A DNA stretch of 64,000 nt from Rhizorhabdus histidinilytica (GTDB lineage: Bacteria; Pseudomonadota; Alphaproteobacteria; Sphingomonadales; Sphingomonadaceae). The DNA lies in NCBI RefSeq assembly GCF_900167915.1, contig NZ_FUYM01000009.1, positions 1 through 64,000 of the forward strand. The letters are read 5' to 3'. This document shows positions 26,679 to 35,193 of the stretch, piece after piece (within the stretch, counting starts at the first letter, position 1; each line of letters begins with the position of its first letter). Below the pieces are notes generated by a model. The model saw nothing but the letters and a program-made list of their open reading frames with translations, was not told where the DNA came from and made no database searches. Position numbers and translations under genes: made by a program.

Positions 26679-28019
26679 CTATTCGGCACCGGGAATCACC
26701 GCCGCGAGCAGCTTGTCGATGCGCCGACCGTCCATGTCGACCACTTCGAAACGCCATCCGCGATGGTCGAATGATTCGCCGGTGGTGGGCAGATGCTTCA
26801 GCCGCCACAGCGCAAAGCCCGCTGCCGTAGCGAAATCGCGGTCTTCGGGCAGGTCGATGCCGAGCCGGTCGGCCATGGTGTCGGCGGCGAGCGTGCCCGA
26901 GATCAACCAGCTCCCGTCCTCCCGCTCGACGATCGGCGGATCGGTATGCTCGTCCTGGTCCGACGCGAATTCGCCCGCGATCGCCGCCAGCAGGTTGGCG
27001 GGCGCGACCAGTCCTTCGAAATGGCCATATTCGTCGTGGACGAAGGCCATTGGCACCTCCGCCTCGCGCAACGCCTTCAGCGCGTCCATCGCCTCGACAT
27101 GGTCGGGCATGACGATCGCCTTGCGCAGGATCGCCGCGAGGTCGATCGGCTCCCCCTTCACCAGGCGGCGGACCAGGTCGCGGGCATGGATGACGCCGAG
27201 CATCTGGTCGACCGATCCGTCGGCCACCGGCATGCGGGTGTGCGGAATTTCGGCGAGCTGCGCCAGCAGCTGGTCGGGGGTCGCGTTGATGTCGATCCAT
27301 TCGACTTCGGTGCGCGGCGTCATCACCTCGCGCACCGGCCGGTCGGCGAGCCGCACCACGCCGGAGATGATCGCGCGCTCGCTCTCCTCGATCACGCCGG
27401 CCGAGGAGGCCTCGGCGACGATCAGATGAAGCTCCTCGGCGGTGACGTGGTTCTCGGATTCGCGGGTCAGGCCGAGCAGGCGGAAGATCAGGGCGCTGGT
27501 CCGGTCGAGCAGCCAGACGAAGGGCGCGGTCAGCCGCGACAGCCACAGCATCGGCACCGCGACCAGCGCCGCGATCGGCTCGGGTGCGCGCAGCGCGAAC
27601 TGCTTGGGCACCAGTTCGCCGACGATCAACGACAGGAAGGTGGTGAGCGCGATGACCAGCGCGAAGCCGATTTCGGGCGCGCTGGCGGCAGGAACGCCGA
27701 GCAGGGCCAGCCGTTCCCCCACCGGGCCACCCAGGCTCGCGCCCGAATAGGCGCCGGCCAGGATGCCGATCAGGGTGATACCGATCTGGACCGTCGACAG
27801 GAATTTGCCGGGATCGGCGGCGAGTTCAATCGCGGTGCGCGCGCCCCTGCGCCCGGCACGCGCCATCGCTTCCATCCGTGCCTTGCGGGCCGACACGATC
27901 GCGAGCTCGGACATCGCGAAGACGCCGTTCAACGCGACCAGGGCGACGATCATCACCAGGTCGAACCAGGGGAAAGGGGCCAGGGGAACAGGGTGCGGCA
28001 TGGCGCTGGCGACGTTCAT
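26679..28019 (-). CDS. CorC/HlyC-type membrane protein with CNNM (DUF21) and CBS domains
   Basis: The 446-residue product (ATG 28019; a GTG at 28043 would extend it) has a DUF21 membrane domain with hydrophobic segments at about residues 20-40, 80-110 and 125-165 and the motif LNGVFAMSELAIVSARKARME, split in two. CBS domains follow (VMTPRTEVEWIDI to VIHARDLVRR; then VPMAFVHDEYGHFEGLV), then a CorC_HlyC domain. Relatives transport or sense magnesium/cobalt ions in the inner membrane. It is divergent from the OmpA lipoprotein gene. The annotation hemolysin, often used for this family, is misleading. Confidence 0.92.
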   Translation of the reverse strand: MNVASAMPHPVPLAPFPWFDLVMIVALVALNGVFAMSELAIVSARKARMEAMARAGRRGARTAIELAADPGKFLSTVQIGITLIGILAGAYSGASLGGPVGERLALLGVPAASAPEIGFALVIALTTFLSLIVGELVPKQFALRAPEPIAALVAVPMLWLSRLTAPFVWLLDRTSALIFRLLGLTRESENHVTAEELHLIVAEASSAGVIEESERAIISGVVRLADRPVREVMTPRTEVEWIDINATPDQLLAQLAEIPHTRMPVADGSVDQMLGVIHARDLVRRLVKGEPIDLAAILRKAIVMPDHVEAMDALKALREAEVPMAFVHDEYGHFEGLVAPANLLAAIAGEFASDQDEHTDPPIVEREDGSWLISGTLAADTMADRLGIDLPEDRDFATAAGFALWRLKHLPTTGESFDHRGWRFEVVDMDGRRIDKLLAAVIPGAE

Positions 28020-28131
28020 GCCGTGGATTTCGTCTTCGCACAACCATCATCGGCGGCCGGACGGTTCCGAAACAAAAGCGGCGGCCGATGGTTCACCGTC
28101 CATCGTCAAGCGTAACGATCGGAGAGAGAGC

Positions 28132-28800
28132 ATGCACAAGACGAAGATGATGGCGGCGATGCTCGCCGCCTCGACCCTGCTGGCCGGTTGCGTCACCGAT
28201 CCGGAGACCGGCCAGCGGCGCCTGTCGAAAGCCGGAATCGGCGCGCTCGCGGGGACCGCGCTGGGCGCTGGTGCGGGCGCGCTGGTCGGCGGCCGGCACA
28301 ACCGGACCGAAGCTATCGTCGGCGCCGGGATCGGCGCGATCGCTGGCGGCGCGATCGGCGCCTATATGGACCGGCAGGAGGCCAAGCTGCGCGAGCAGAC
28401 CGCCGGCACCGGCGTCGAGGTCGAGCGGCAGGGCGACGAGCTGCTGCTCAACATGCCGGCCGGCATCACCTTCGCGACCAACAGCTACGAGGTGCAGCCG
28501 CAGTTCCGCACCACGCTCGACAAGGTGGCGTCGACGCTGTCCGAATATGGCAAGACCTATGTCGACGTGTACGGCCACACCGATTCGACCGGCAGCGATG
28601 CGATCAACGAGCCGCTGTCGCGCAACCGGGCCGAAGCGGTCGCCAACTATCTGTCGAGCCACGGCGTCGCCGCCGCGCGGATCGGCACGCAGGGCTTCGG
28701 ATCGCGCCAGCCGATCGCCTCGAACGCGACGCCCGAGGGACGCCAGGCGAACCGCCGGGTCGAGATCAAGATCGTGCCCATCAAGGAAGGCGATATCTGA
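28132..28800 (+). CDS. OmpA-family lipoprotein with glycine zipper
   Basis: The 222-residue product has a lipoprotein signal with lipobox LLAGC (Cys20), a glycine-zipper segment (GALAGTALGAGAGALVGG and GAGIGAIAGGAIGAYMD) and a C-terminal OmpA peptidoglycan-binding domain (DVYGHTDSTGSDAINEPLS, then RRVEIKIVP). It should be anchored in the outer membrane and hold it to peptidoglycan, as YiaD/Pal-like proteins do. GGAGAGAGAG precedes ATG 28132. It stands alone, three bases from the convergent tadA stop. Confidence 0.92.
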   Translation: MHKTKMMAAMLAASTLLAGCVTDPETGQRRLSKAGIGALAGTALGAGAGALVGGRHNRTEAIVGAGIGAIAGGAIGAYMDRQEAKLREQTAGTGVEVERQGDELLLNMPAGITFATNSYEVQPQFRTTLDKVASTLSEYGKTYVDVYGHTDSTGSDAINEPLSRNRAEAVANYLSSHGVAAARIGTQGFGSRQPIASNATPEGRQANRRVEIKIVPIKEGDI

Positions 28801-28803
28801 GCC

Positions 28804-29256
28804 TTATCGCCGCGCGGCGAAGAAGTCCCTGAGCAACGCCGACGCCTCCCCCTCCCCGATCCCGCCATAGGTTTCGGGGCGGTGGTGGCAGGTCGCCTGG
28901 GTGAAGAAGCGCGGCCCGTTGGCGACCGCGCCGCCCTTCGGATCGTCGGCGCCATAATAGAGCCGGCGCAGACGCGCGTGCGAGATCGCCCCGGCGCACA
29001 TCGCGCAGGGCTCCAGCGTGACATAGAGGTCGCAATCGTCGAGCCGCTGCGCCCCCAGCCGCGCGCTCGCCGCCCGAATCGCCTCGATCTCCGCATGAGC
29101 GGTGGGATCGGTCCCCCCGCACATCGCATTGGCGGCCGCGGCGACGACCTCGTCCCCCCGCACGATCACCGCGCCGACCGGCACTTCCCCGGCGGCCGCG
29201 GCCTCGGCGGCGAGATCGAGCGCAAGGCGCATCGGATAGGGAAGCGGAAAGCCCAT
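28804..29256 (-). CDS. tadA: tRNA-specific adenosine deaminase
   Basis: The 150-residue product has the cytidine/deoxycytidylate-deaminase zinc site: TAHAEIEAI (His54, catalytic Glu56) and LEPCAMCAGAI (Cys84, Cys87). Length and the RLYYGADDPKGGAV segment match TadA, which converts adenosine-34 of tRNA-Arg(ACG) to inosine and is usually essential. It converges on the OmpA lipoprotein gene. A stand-alone guanine deaminase is less likely because of these TadA-specific segments. Confidence 0.92.
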   Translation of the reverse strand: MGFPLPYPMRLALDLAAEAAAAGEVPVGAVIVRGDEVVAAAANAMCGGTDPTAHAEIEAIRAASARLGAQRLDDCDLYVTLEPCAMCAGAISHARLRRLYYGADDPKGGAVANGPRFFTQATCHHRPETYGGIGEGEASALLRDFFAARR

Positions 29257-29314
29257 CGCCCAGCGCTAGAGCGATTTCGAGGCGGATGGAACCTTTCGCC
29301 ACACCCACTTCCAT

Positions 29315-29403
29315 CGTCATTCCCGCGAAAGCGGGAGTCCACGGTCGCGGCGCATTCTCTTGCGGGCCGCCGTCCATGGATTGCCGCTTTCGCGGGAATG
29401 ACG
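29315..29403. repeat. REP-like palindromic repeat, second full copy
   Basis: It has the same architecture as 892-984: outer palindromic arms CGTCATTCCCGCGAAAGCGG and their inverse, and a middle with TTGCGGGCCGCCGTCCATGG. It lies in the tadA upstream gap. Confidence 0.8.
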
Positions 29404-29448
29404 GGATTAGGAGACACCGGCCGGCTTCGCTCGAAGCCCGAAGCGCTT

Positions 29449-29661
29449 CTAGCGGATGGGAATCTGTTCGGGGACGAACAGCAAGGCCAGGGCGAAGATC
29501 ATCCCCGGCACCCAGCCGATCAGGGTCAGGACGACCGTGAGCCAGAAGGCCGGGGTCAGGCCGCGCGACAGAAATATGCCGAGCGGCGGCAGCAGGATCG
29601 CCGCGATCACGGTCCAGGGGGTGACCGGTCGCCGAAGATCCTGCTGCGCCATGAGGGTCAT
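29449..29661 (-). CDS. Pmp3/YqaE-family small membrane protein
   Basis: The 70-residue product has two hydrophobic segments (ILLPPLGIFLSRGLTPAFWL with VVLTLIGWVPGMIFALALLF), the signature pattern of the Pmp3/UPF0057 family of inner-membrane proteins linked to salt and envelope stress. Its ATG at 29661 overlaps the stop of the upstream gene in ATGA (29658-29661), so the two are coupled; an internal Met at 29652 is an alternative start. Confidence 0.88.
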   Translation of the reverse strand: MTLMAQQDLRRPVTPWTVIAAILLPPLGIFLSRGLTPAFWLTVVLTLIGWVPGMIFALALLFVPEQIPIR

Positions 29662-29978
29662 TTTGCCTTGTCGACGTCGACGGTGGGCAGCTTGACCTGT
29701 TCCTTGGTGGTGCCGACATCGACCTTGGGCACGGTTACGTCGGTGGTCTTGGTACCCACGTTGACCTTGGCGGTATCGACGTCGAAGGCCGGCGCCTGGC
29801 CGCCCGAGACGCGCACGTCGGGCGCCTTCATCTCGCGTGTCTGGTTGATGTCGATCAGCCCGAAGGCGAATGCCGCGATGATCGCGAGCACGGCGACAAT
29901 GCCGATGATGATGCCGACCCGGGCGCCGCTGCGGCCGCGCGCGGGATATTCCTCATAATGTTCGTGCGTCGTATTCAC
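29658..29978 (-). CDS. Small membrane-anchored protein with Val/Asp-rich repeats
   Basis: The start is best placed at GTG 29978, seven bases after GAGGAG, giving 106 residues. A His/Glu/Arg-rich N terminus is followed by one membrane helix (VGIIIGIVAVLAIIAAFAFG, about 21-40) and a periplasmic tail in which short units recur: FDVDTAKVNVGTKT, VTVPKVDVGTTK, VKLPTVDVDK. I do not recognise a named family. It is coupled to the Pmp3-like gene, which suggests a shared role at the inner membrane, perhaps stress-related. Confidence 0.8.
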   Translation of the reverse strand: MNTTHEHYEEYPARGRSGARVGIIIGIVAVLAIIAAFAFGLIDINQTREMKAPDVRVSGGQAPAFDVDTAKVNVGTKTTDVTVPKVDVGTTKEQVKLPTVDVDKAK

Positions 29979-30129
29979 GTCCGGCACTCCTCGCTGATTC
30001 GATGGAGCAACGACAACGATCATACCGGGCGAGGGTTGCATCGGTCGGGTCCATCCAGCTTGACGAATCCCTGGAACGGGGCTATCGGCCGCGACTTTCC
30101 GGGCAACCCGAACATCAGGACGAAGAACA

Positions 30130-30420
30130 ATGTCGCGCATCTGCGAGCTGACCGGCAAGGGCCGCCAAGTGGGCCACAACGTGTCCCATGCCAACAACAA
30201 GACCAAGCGGACCTTTCTGCCGAACCTGCAGAACGTCACGCTGATCTCCGATTCGCTGGGCAAGGGCGTCAAGCTGCGCGTCTCGACGCACGGCCTGCGT
30301 TCGGTCGAGCATGTCGGCGGCCTCGACAACTGGCTGCTCAAGACCTCGGACGATCTCCTGTCGCTGCGCGCCCGTCGCCTGAAGCGCGACATCGCCAAGA
30401 AGCAGCAGGCCGCCGCCTGA
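30130..30420 (+). CDS. rpmB: 50S ribosomal protein L28
   Basis: The 96-residue product begins [20 protein letters not shown] and contains the L28 signature [15 protein letters not shown]. The zinc-type cysteine is partly kept (Cys5) as in alphaproteobacterial L28. It is monocistronic, unlike the rpmB-rpmG pair of enterics, and is followed by a rho-independent terminator. The start fits the family exactly. Confidence 0.97.
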   Translation: MSRICELTGKGRQVGHNVSHANNKTKRTFLPNLQNVTLISDSLGKGVKLRVSTHGLRSVEHVGGLDNWLLKTSDDLLSLRARRLKRDIAKKQQAAA

Positions 30421-30460
30421 TTCGCCCGATGCCCGCTCCGGCGGGACGGATGGATAGGAA

Positions 30461-30490
30461 ACCGGATCGCTAGCGCGGTCCGGTTTTTGT
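30461..30490 (+). terminator. Rho-independent terminator of rpmB
   Basis: Arms ACCGGATCGC (30461-30470) and GCGGTCCGGT (30475-30484) pair with one G-U, the loop is TAGC, and a TTTTTGT run follows. It lies about 40 bases after the rpmB stop. Confidence 0.88.
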
Positions 30491-30515
30491 CGTTTGATTG
30501 GGTGTTTTTGGTTTG

Positions 30516-30609
30516 CCCTCAGGCGCCGGCGGTCGCATCCGCGGCCCTGGCTATCCTCGCAGTAGCTCGGGCGCGCGTTCGCGCTTGCGGAGCCCCGTCG
30601 GGCTCCGTG
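30516..30609. repeat. Interspersed repeat, copy related to the inverted repeat at 32378-32578
   Basis: Bases 30516-30592 match, in reverse complement, 32499-32578 over about 80 bases; the first part also matches 32378-32434 directly. A short hairpin (GGAGCCC...GGGCTCC) follows. It lies between rpmB and the convergent esterase-like gene. Confidence 0.75.
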
Positions 30610-30651
30610 TCCTTTCCCAATGAAGCAGATGTCATGCCGGAGTAGGTCGTT

Positions 30652-31599
30652 CTACAACGCGAACTTCAGCAGCAATGTCCGCTCGATCGGCACCCGGTTG
30701 TCGTCGGAGATGATCCACAGGATGGTGCGATCGCCGTCCCGGGTGGCGGCGATTCCCTCCATATTGTCGACGGTGAGCGGCGGCTTGAGCTCGGCGACCA
30801 GCTCGCTGGTCAGGGTCGCACCCGGGGCGATTCGCGCCGGGTCGGCGACGCCCACGATGGCGGAGAAGCCGTCGAGCAACCCGAAGCGCCGGTGGAGGAT
30901 GACGAGGCGTCCGTCGGGCAGCTGCGCCGCATCGGTCGGGACATAGCCGTCGCGCGGCGCGCGATAGCCGAACTGATAGGGTGCGTTGCGGGCCTTGGTC
31001 GGATCGCCGGGGAACATCAGCGCAGCGTGGACGTGCGGCGCGATCGCCCGCCCCTCGGCGAACACGACGAAACGGCCGCCGGCCAGCCGTACCATCGCCT
31101 CGGGTCCCGAATTGCTGGACCAGTCCTTCATCGCGGGCGGGAAGGCGATCGCCTGGAGAAGGGTCAGGTCGGGCGAATAGCGCAGGATCGCGTTGTGATA
31201 TTCGAAGCCGACCCAGACGTCGCCTTGGGGGCCGATCGTCATCGATTCCGAATCGCGATCCCCCTTGCGCCCGTCATAGGCGGGAAAGGCCGGCAGTTCC
31301 CCGAAGCGGATATCGCTGACGACGCCGGGAGCGGCCATGCGGAAGCGCAGGTAGCGGCCGGTGTCGGACAGGGCGAGGAAGCGGTCGCCCTGCACGGACA
31401 GCGACGAATAGCCGCCGAAGTCGCGTTGCCGGCTGGTGAGTTGCCAGCCGCCCAGATAGCGCAGCCGGCCGACCGTCGTCCGCGCCGGATCGTCCGGGTC
31501 GAGCGGAACCGGCGTCGCCACCACCTTGACCTCCGCCTGCGGGAAGCCGGCCGATCCCGGCACCAGGCAGAACAGCAATGCGACCAGCAGCTTCCTCAT
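30652..31599 (-). CDS. Exported esterase-like-activity-of-phytase family protein
   Basis: The 315-residue product has a signal peptide (MRKLLVALLFCLVPGSAGF) and a beta-propeller-like sequence with FGGYSSLSVQGDRFLALSDTG split over a blade, DSESMTIGPQGDVWVGFEYHNAI and VDNMEGIAATRDGDRTILWIISDDN. These match the esterase-like phytase family (PF13449). The substrate is unknown; family members may hydrolyse phosphate esters in the periplasm. It is monocistronic. Confidence 0.82.
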   Translation of the reverse strand: MRKLLVALLFCLVPGSAGFPQAEVKVVATPVPLDPDDPARTTVGRLRYLGGWQLTSRQRDFGGYSSLSVQGDRFLALSDTGRYLRFRMAAPGVVSDIRFGELPAFPAYDGRKGDRDSESMTIGPQGDVWVGFEYHNAILRYSPDLTLLQAIAFPPAMKDWSSNSGPEAMVRLAGGRFVVFAEGRAIAPHVHAALMFPGDPTKARNAPYQFGYRAPRDGYVPTDAAQLPDGRLVILHRRFGLLDGFSAIVGVADPARIAPGATLTSELVAELKPPLTVDNMEGIAATRDGDRTILWIISDDNRVPIERTLLLKFAL

Positions 31600-31813
31600 G
31601 CCGCCGCCGATACCGCCAGACAGCCGATTCCCAAAGGCTTTCGCACCGCTCGCAGGCCCGGCCGAGCGCGGAACGAAGCTGAACGGGGGCCAACAGGCGC
31701 GTTCAGCATCGGCTCACGCGAATCATGGAATAAGCGTCTCATCGATCGGGCCCATCCGGCCCTGCCAAGGGGTTCCGCTCTGCGGGACGCGCGGTTGAGA
31801 CAAGGAGGTTGTT

Positions 31814-32203
31814 ATGTTGCGCAAGTTTATCGCGGCCGCGGCAGCTTCGGCCGCGCTGTTCACGGCGGTGGCCCCGGTGGCCGCCCAGGCCCAGTATTTC
31901 GGCGGCGGTCGCTACGAGCAGGTCCGCGACTGGCGTGACCGCGGCTATCATCGCGATCGCGGCTATTATCGCGGCGACCGCGGCTATTACCGGGATCGCG
32001 GCTATTATCGCGACCGTGGCTATTATCGGGGCCGCTGCCGCGACAAGGGCACCGGCGGCACCATCATCGGCGCGATCGCCGGCGGCCTGCTCGGCAACGA
32101 GATCGGCAATGGCCGTTACGATCGTGGCGACGGCACCACCGGCGCCATCCTCGGCGCGGGCATCGGCGCCCTCGCCGGCCGGGCGATCGACCGCGACTGC
32201 TAA
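31814..32203 (+). CDS. Exported glycine-zipper protein with RGYYR repeats
   Basis: The 129-residue product has a signal peptide (cleavage near AQAQYF), then a tract of RDRGYYRD-type units repeated about six times, and a C-terminal 2TM glycine zipper (GGTIIGAIAGGLLGNEIGNG and GAILGAGIGALAGRAID). The zipper resembles the rickettsial 17-kDa surface antigen family. AAGGAGG precedes ATG 31814 at good spacing. It is probably an envelope protein. The Arg/Tyr repeat tract is likely fast-evolving and could bind polyanions, which is speculation. Confidence 0.85.
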   Translation: MLRKFIAAAAASAALFTAVAPVAAQAQYFGGGRYEQVRDWRDRGYHRDRGYYRGDRGYYRDRGYYRDRGYYRGRCRDKGTGGTIIGAIAGGLLGNEIGNGRYDRGDGTTGAILGAGIGALAGRAIDRDC

Positions 32204-32328
32204 AGGCTGACGCCACGGCGGGGGCCCCGCTCCCGCCGATGGCGACGCCCCATCCATTTCCAACCAACCGGTTCCCCGCGTGGCGTTGTGGGGAGGAGGG
32301 TCGTCGGTCTCGCTGGAGGAGTCGGCGG

Positions 32329-32377
32329 CCCTCCACTGTTGTGCGGAGCACAACAGTGGAGGGGTTGTTTGTTTTTG
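32329..32377 (+). terminator. Strong terminator of the glycine-zipper gene
   Basis: A perfect 16-bp stem (CCCTCCACTGTTGTGC at 32329-32344 with its inverse at 32348-32363, loop GGA) is followed by a T-rich tail GTTGTTTGTTTTTG. It is the strongest hairpin terminator seen in the window. Confidence 0.92.
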
Positions 32378-32578
32378 CCTCAGGCGCCGGCGGTCGCATC
32401 CGCGACCTCGGCTATCCTCGCATAAGCTCGGGCGGCCATTCGGCCTTGCGGAATGCTGACGCATCCCGGCGCCGGGCTGATCGTCGGAGCCAGCCAAGGC
32501 TCCGCAAGCGCGAACGCGCGCCCGAGCTTATGCGAGGATAGCCAAGCGAGGCGGATGCCTCGCGCCCGGCGCCTGAGG
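32378..32578. repeat. Long imperfect inverted repeat
   Basis: Arms of about 57-60 bases (32378-32434 and 32519-32578) read CCTCAGGCGCCGG...ATAAGCTCGGGCG and the inverse, with a nested smaller inverted repeat inside (CCTTGCGGA near 32443 against TCCGCAAG near 32501). A related single copy lies at 30516-30592. No transposase or coding sequence is inside. Confidence 0.8.
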
Positions 32579-32590
32579 GCGAGACGAGGT

Positions 32591-34429
32591 TCACCTCGTC
32601 TCGATATCAAACAACCCCGCAAGCTGTTCGACCATCGTGCCGCCGAGCTGCTCGACATCCATGATCGTCACCGCACGCTGGTAATAGCGGGTCACGTCGT
32701 GGCCGATGCCGATCGCGATCAGCTCGACCGGCGAGCGGTTCTCGATCCAGCCGATCATCTGGCGCAGGTGCCGCTCCAGATAGGAGCCGTTGTTGACCGA
32801 CAGGGTCGAATCGTCGACCGGCGCGCCGTCGGAGATCACCATCAGGATCTTGCGCTCCTCGCGCCGCGCGATCAGCCGGTTGTGCGCCCACAGCAGCGCC
32901 TCGCCGTCGATATTCTCCTTGAGCAGCCCCTCGCGCATCATCAGGCCGAGCGACTTGCGCGCGCGGCGCCAGGGGTCGTCGGCCTTCTTGTAGATGATGT
33001 GGCGCAGATCGTTGAGCCGGCCCGGCGCGGGCGGGCGGCCCGCCGCCAGCCAGGCCTCGCGCGACTGGCCGCCCTTCCAGGCGCGGGTCGTGAAGCCCAA
33101 TATCTCGGTCTTGACCGCGCAGCGTTCGAGCGTGCGCGCCAGGATGTCGCCGCAGATCGCCGCGATCGAGATCGGCCGGCCGCGCATCGATCCCGAATTG
33201 TCGATCAGCAGGGTGACGACGGTGTCGCGGAAATCGGTGTCGCGCTCGATCTTGTAGCTCAGCGAATGGGCCGGGTTGACGACGACGCGGGCGAGCCGCG
33301 CGGCGTCGAGCATCCCTTCCTCCTGGTCGAAGTCCCAGCTCCGGTTCTGCTGCGCCATCAGCCGGCGCTGGAGCCGGTTGGCGAGCTTGGTGACCGCGCC
33401 CTGGAGATGGACGAGCTGCTGGTCGAGATAGGCGCGCAGCCGCGTCAGCTCCTCGTCGTCGCACAGCTCGGTTGCGGCGACCTCCTCGTCGAACTGCGTC
33501 GTATAGGCGTGATAGTCGAAGCCCGGCGGCAGATCGGACATCGGGCGGTTCGGGCGGACGGGCATCATGCCCTCCTCGCCGTCCTCCCCCATGTCGCTGT
33601 CCATCTCGGACTCGCTGTCCTGGTCGAGCTCGCGCTGCTCGCCTTCCTCCTCGCCGCCCTCGGACCGCTCGGCGCGCATCTCGACCTCGGAGTCGCTCGA
33701 CCCGCCCGAATCCTCGCCCTCGTCCTGCTGGTCCTGGCCTTCTTCCTGCTCCTCGCCCTCGTCGTTCTCGCCGGCTTCGGGATCGGTCTCGGGAAGCTGC
33801 TCGCCCTCGGTCAGCTCGAGATCCTCGAGCAGCCGGCCGATCAGCCGGGCGAAGGCCGCCTGGTCGTCGAAGGCGAGCTGGAGCGCGTCGAGGTCCTTGC
33901 CGGCCTTCTCCTCGATCCAGTCGCGCACCAGCGCGAGGCCCGGCGCGGCGATCGCGGGCGAAGCCTGGCCGGTCAGCCGCTCGCGCACCAGCAAGCCGAT
34001 CGCGGTCGACAGCGGCACTTCCTCGCGCACCCGTGCCCGCACCAGCGGATCGGAGCGGAGCCGCACCTCGAGCGCCTTGGTGAGATTGTCGCGGACGCCG
34101 GCCATCGCGCGCGATCCGATCGCCTCGACCCGCGCCTGCTCGACCGCGTCATGGACGGCGCGCGCGATCGGCTCGGCCGGCGCGGCGCGCTCGTGGATGC
34201 GCGTGTCGTGATAGCGCGCCCGCAGCGCGAAGCCGTCGGCGAAACCCCGCGCCTCGGCCACCGCCTGTGCCGGCAGGTTACGCGACGGCATCGGCACGCG
34301 AAGCTGCTTGAGCGAGAAGGACGGCGCTTCGGCGGTGAAGCTCAACTCCAGCTCGGGATCGCGCGCCATCGCCCGGGCGGTGCCGCCCAGGACGAGCCGA
34401 AAGCTTTCGATGGGGGATTGGTCGGCCAT
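32591..34429 (-). CDS. cobT: CobT-like VWA-domain protein (cobaltochelatase CobT subunit family)
   Basis: The 612-residue product has an N-terminal CobT domain, a very acidic low-complexity middle (about residues 205-275, rich in Glu/Asp/Ser/Gln) and a C-terminal von Willebrand A domain with the MIDAS motif DNSGSMRG and downstream [11 protein letters not shown]. In B12-making bacteria CobT forms a chelatase with CobS and CobN. No CobN or other corrin gene is seen here, and this CobS/CobT pair is widespread in alphaproteobacteria next to J-domain and BolA genes, so a chaperone-like MoxR/VWA role is possible. The start overlaps the phosphatase stop as TGATG. Confidence 0.92.
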   Translation of the reverse strand: MADQSPIESFRLVLGGTARAMARDPELELSFTAEAPSFSLKQLRVPMPSRNLPAQAVAEARGFADGFALRARYHDTRIHERAAPAEPIARAVHDAVEQARVEAIGSRAMAGVRDNLTKALEVRLRSDPLVRARVREEVPLSTAIGLLVRERLTGQASPAIAAPGLALVRDWIEEKAGKDLDALQLAFDDQAAFARLIGRLLEDLELTEGEQLPETDPEAGENDEGEEQEEGQDQQDEGEDSGGSSDSEVEMRAERSEGGEEEGEQRELDQDSESEMDSDMGEDGEEGMMPVRPNRPMSDLPPGFDYHAYTTQFDEEVAATELCDDEELTRLRAYLDQQLVHLQGAVTKLANRLQRRLMAQQNRSWDFDQEEGMLDAARLARVVVNPAHSLSYKIERDTDFRDTVVTLLIDNSGSMRGRPISIAAICGDILARTLERCAVKTEILGFTTRAWKGGQSREAWLAAGRPPAPGRLNDLRHIIYKKADDPWRRARKSLGLMMREGLLKENIDGEALLWAHNRLIARREERKILMVISDGAPVDDSTLSVNNGSYLERHLRQMIGWIENRSPVELIAIGIGHDVTRYYQRAVTIMDVEQLGGTMVEQLAGLFDIETR

Positions 34430-35193
34430 CAGTCGAGCAACATTTCCTGGAGGCGCGCCCGAACCGGCGCGTCGACGCCTATCGAGCCAAGATAGGCGTC
34501 GATCCCGCCATGGTCGCGGTCGAGGCTGTCGAACGCTGCGGCGAGATAATCGGCGTCGGCGGCGAGCAGCGGCCGCATCACCGCCGCGTCGGCGGCGAAG
34601 CCGGCATCGGCCCGATCCATCAGCCGCGAGAAATCGGCGTAGCGATTGGTCAGCAGATAATCCTCGACGATCGTCTCGCGCGGGACGCCGAGCGCCGACA
34701 GGATCAGCATCGCGCCGATGCCGGTGCGATCCTTGCCCGCCGAGCAGTTGAACAGCAGCGGGACGTGCCCGGCCGCGATCCGTTCGAACAGGAAACGGTA
34801 GGAGGGGGCGTGGTCGACCAGTATCTCACCATAGAGATGGATCATCCGGGCGCGCACGTCCTCCGCCGAACCGGCATTGCCGCGCAGCAGCTCGCCCAGC
34901 ACCCCGCTCGATTCGGTGAAGTCCCGCGACCAGTAGAAGACGCCGGCCGGCTCGCACCAGCGGGTCGGATCGCGGCGCCGCTCGCCGGGCCGGCGCAGGT
35001 CGCACACCGTGGCGATGCCGAGCCCGGCCAGATAGCGCTCGTCCGCCTCGGTCAGCATCGACATGACGCCCGAGCGGAACAGCATCCCGCGCCGGACGAT
35101 GCGGCCGTCCGCCGTCGCGTAGCCGCCCATGTCGCGCAGGTTGAACCCGCCTTCGAGCGGCAGCAGCGGCGAGAGCTCGGCCGTCGTCGTCAT
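34429..35193 (-). CDS. Tyrosine/serine protein phosphatase (DSP-like, PF13350 type)
   Basis: The 254-residue product contains the Cx5R phosphatase loop [10 protein letters not shown] (Cys150, Arg156) and the N-terminal signature [16 protein letters not shown], typical of bacterial Y_phosphatase3 proteins that act on phosphotyrosine or phosphoinositides. ATG 35193 overlaps the cobS stop (ATGA) and its stop overlaps the cobT start (TGATG), so it is translated as part of a three-gene coupled set. Its insertion between CobS and CobT is unusual and hints that phosphorylation may bear on this AAA+/VWA machine. Confidence 0.9.
   Translation of the reverse strand: MTTTAELSPLLPLEGGFNLRDMGGYATADGRIVRRGMLFRSGVMSMLTEADERYLAGLGIATVCDLRRPGERRRDPTRWCEPAGVFYWSRDFTESSGVLGELLRGNAGSAEDVRARMIHLYGEILVDHAPSYRFLFERIAAGHVPLLFNCSAGKDRTGIGAMLILSALGVPRETIVEDYLLTNRYADFSRLMDRADAGFAADAAVMRPLLAADADYLAAAFDSLDRDHGGIDAYLGSIGVDAPVRARLQEMLLD

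Larger units (their letters stand above)
32204..32590. other. Repeat-rich intergenic region
   Basis: This 387-base gap between convergent genes contains a perfect terminator hairpin (32329-32363), a long imperfect inverted repeat with arms 32378-32434 and 32519-32578, and a small hairpin running into the cobT stop. Nothing in it looks coding. Confidence 0.7.

Noticed and set aside
31914-32030. CRISPR-like repeat array in the RGYYR tract
   Set aside because: The repeats are in frame inside a protein gene and have no spacers.
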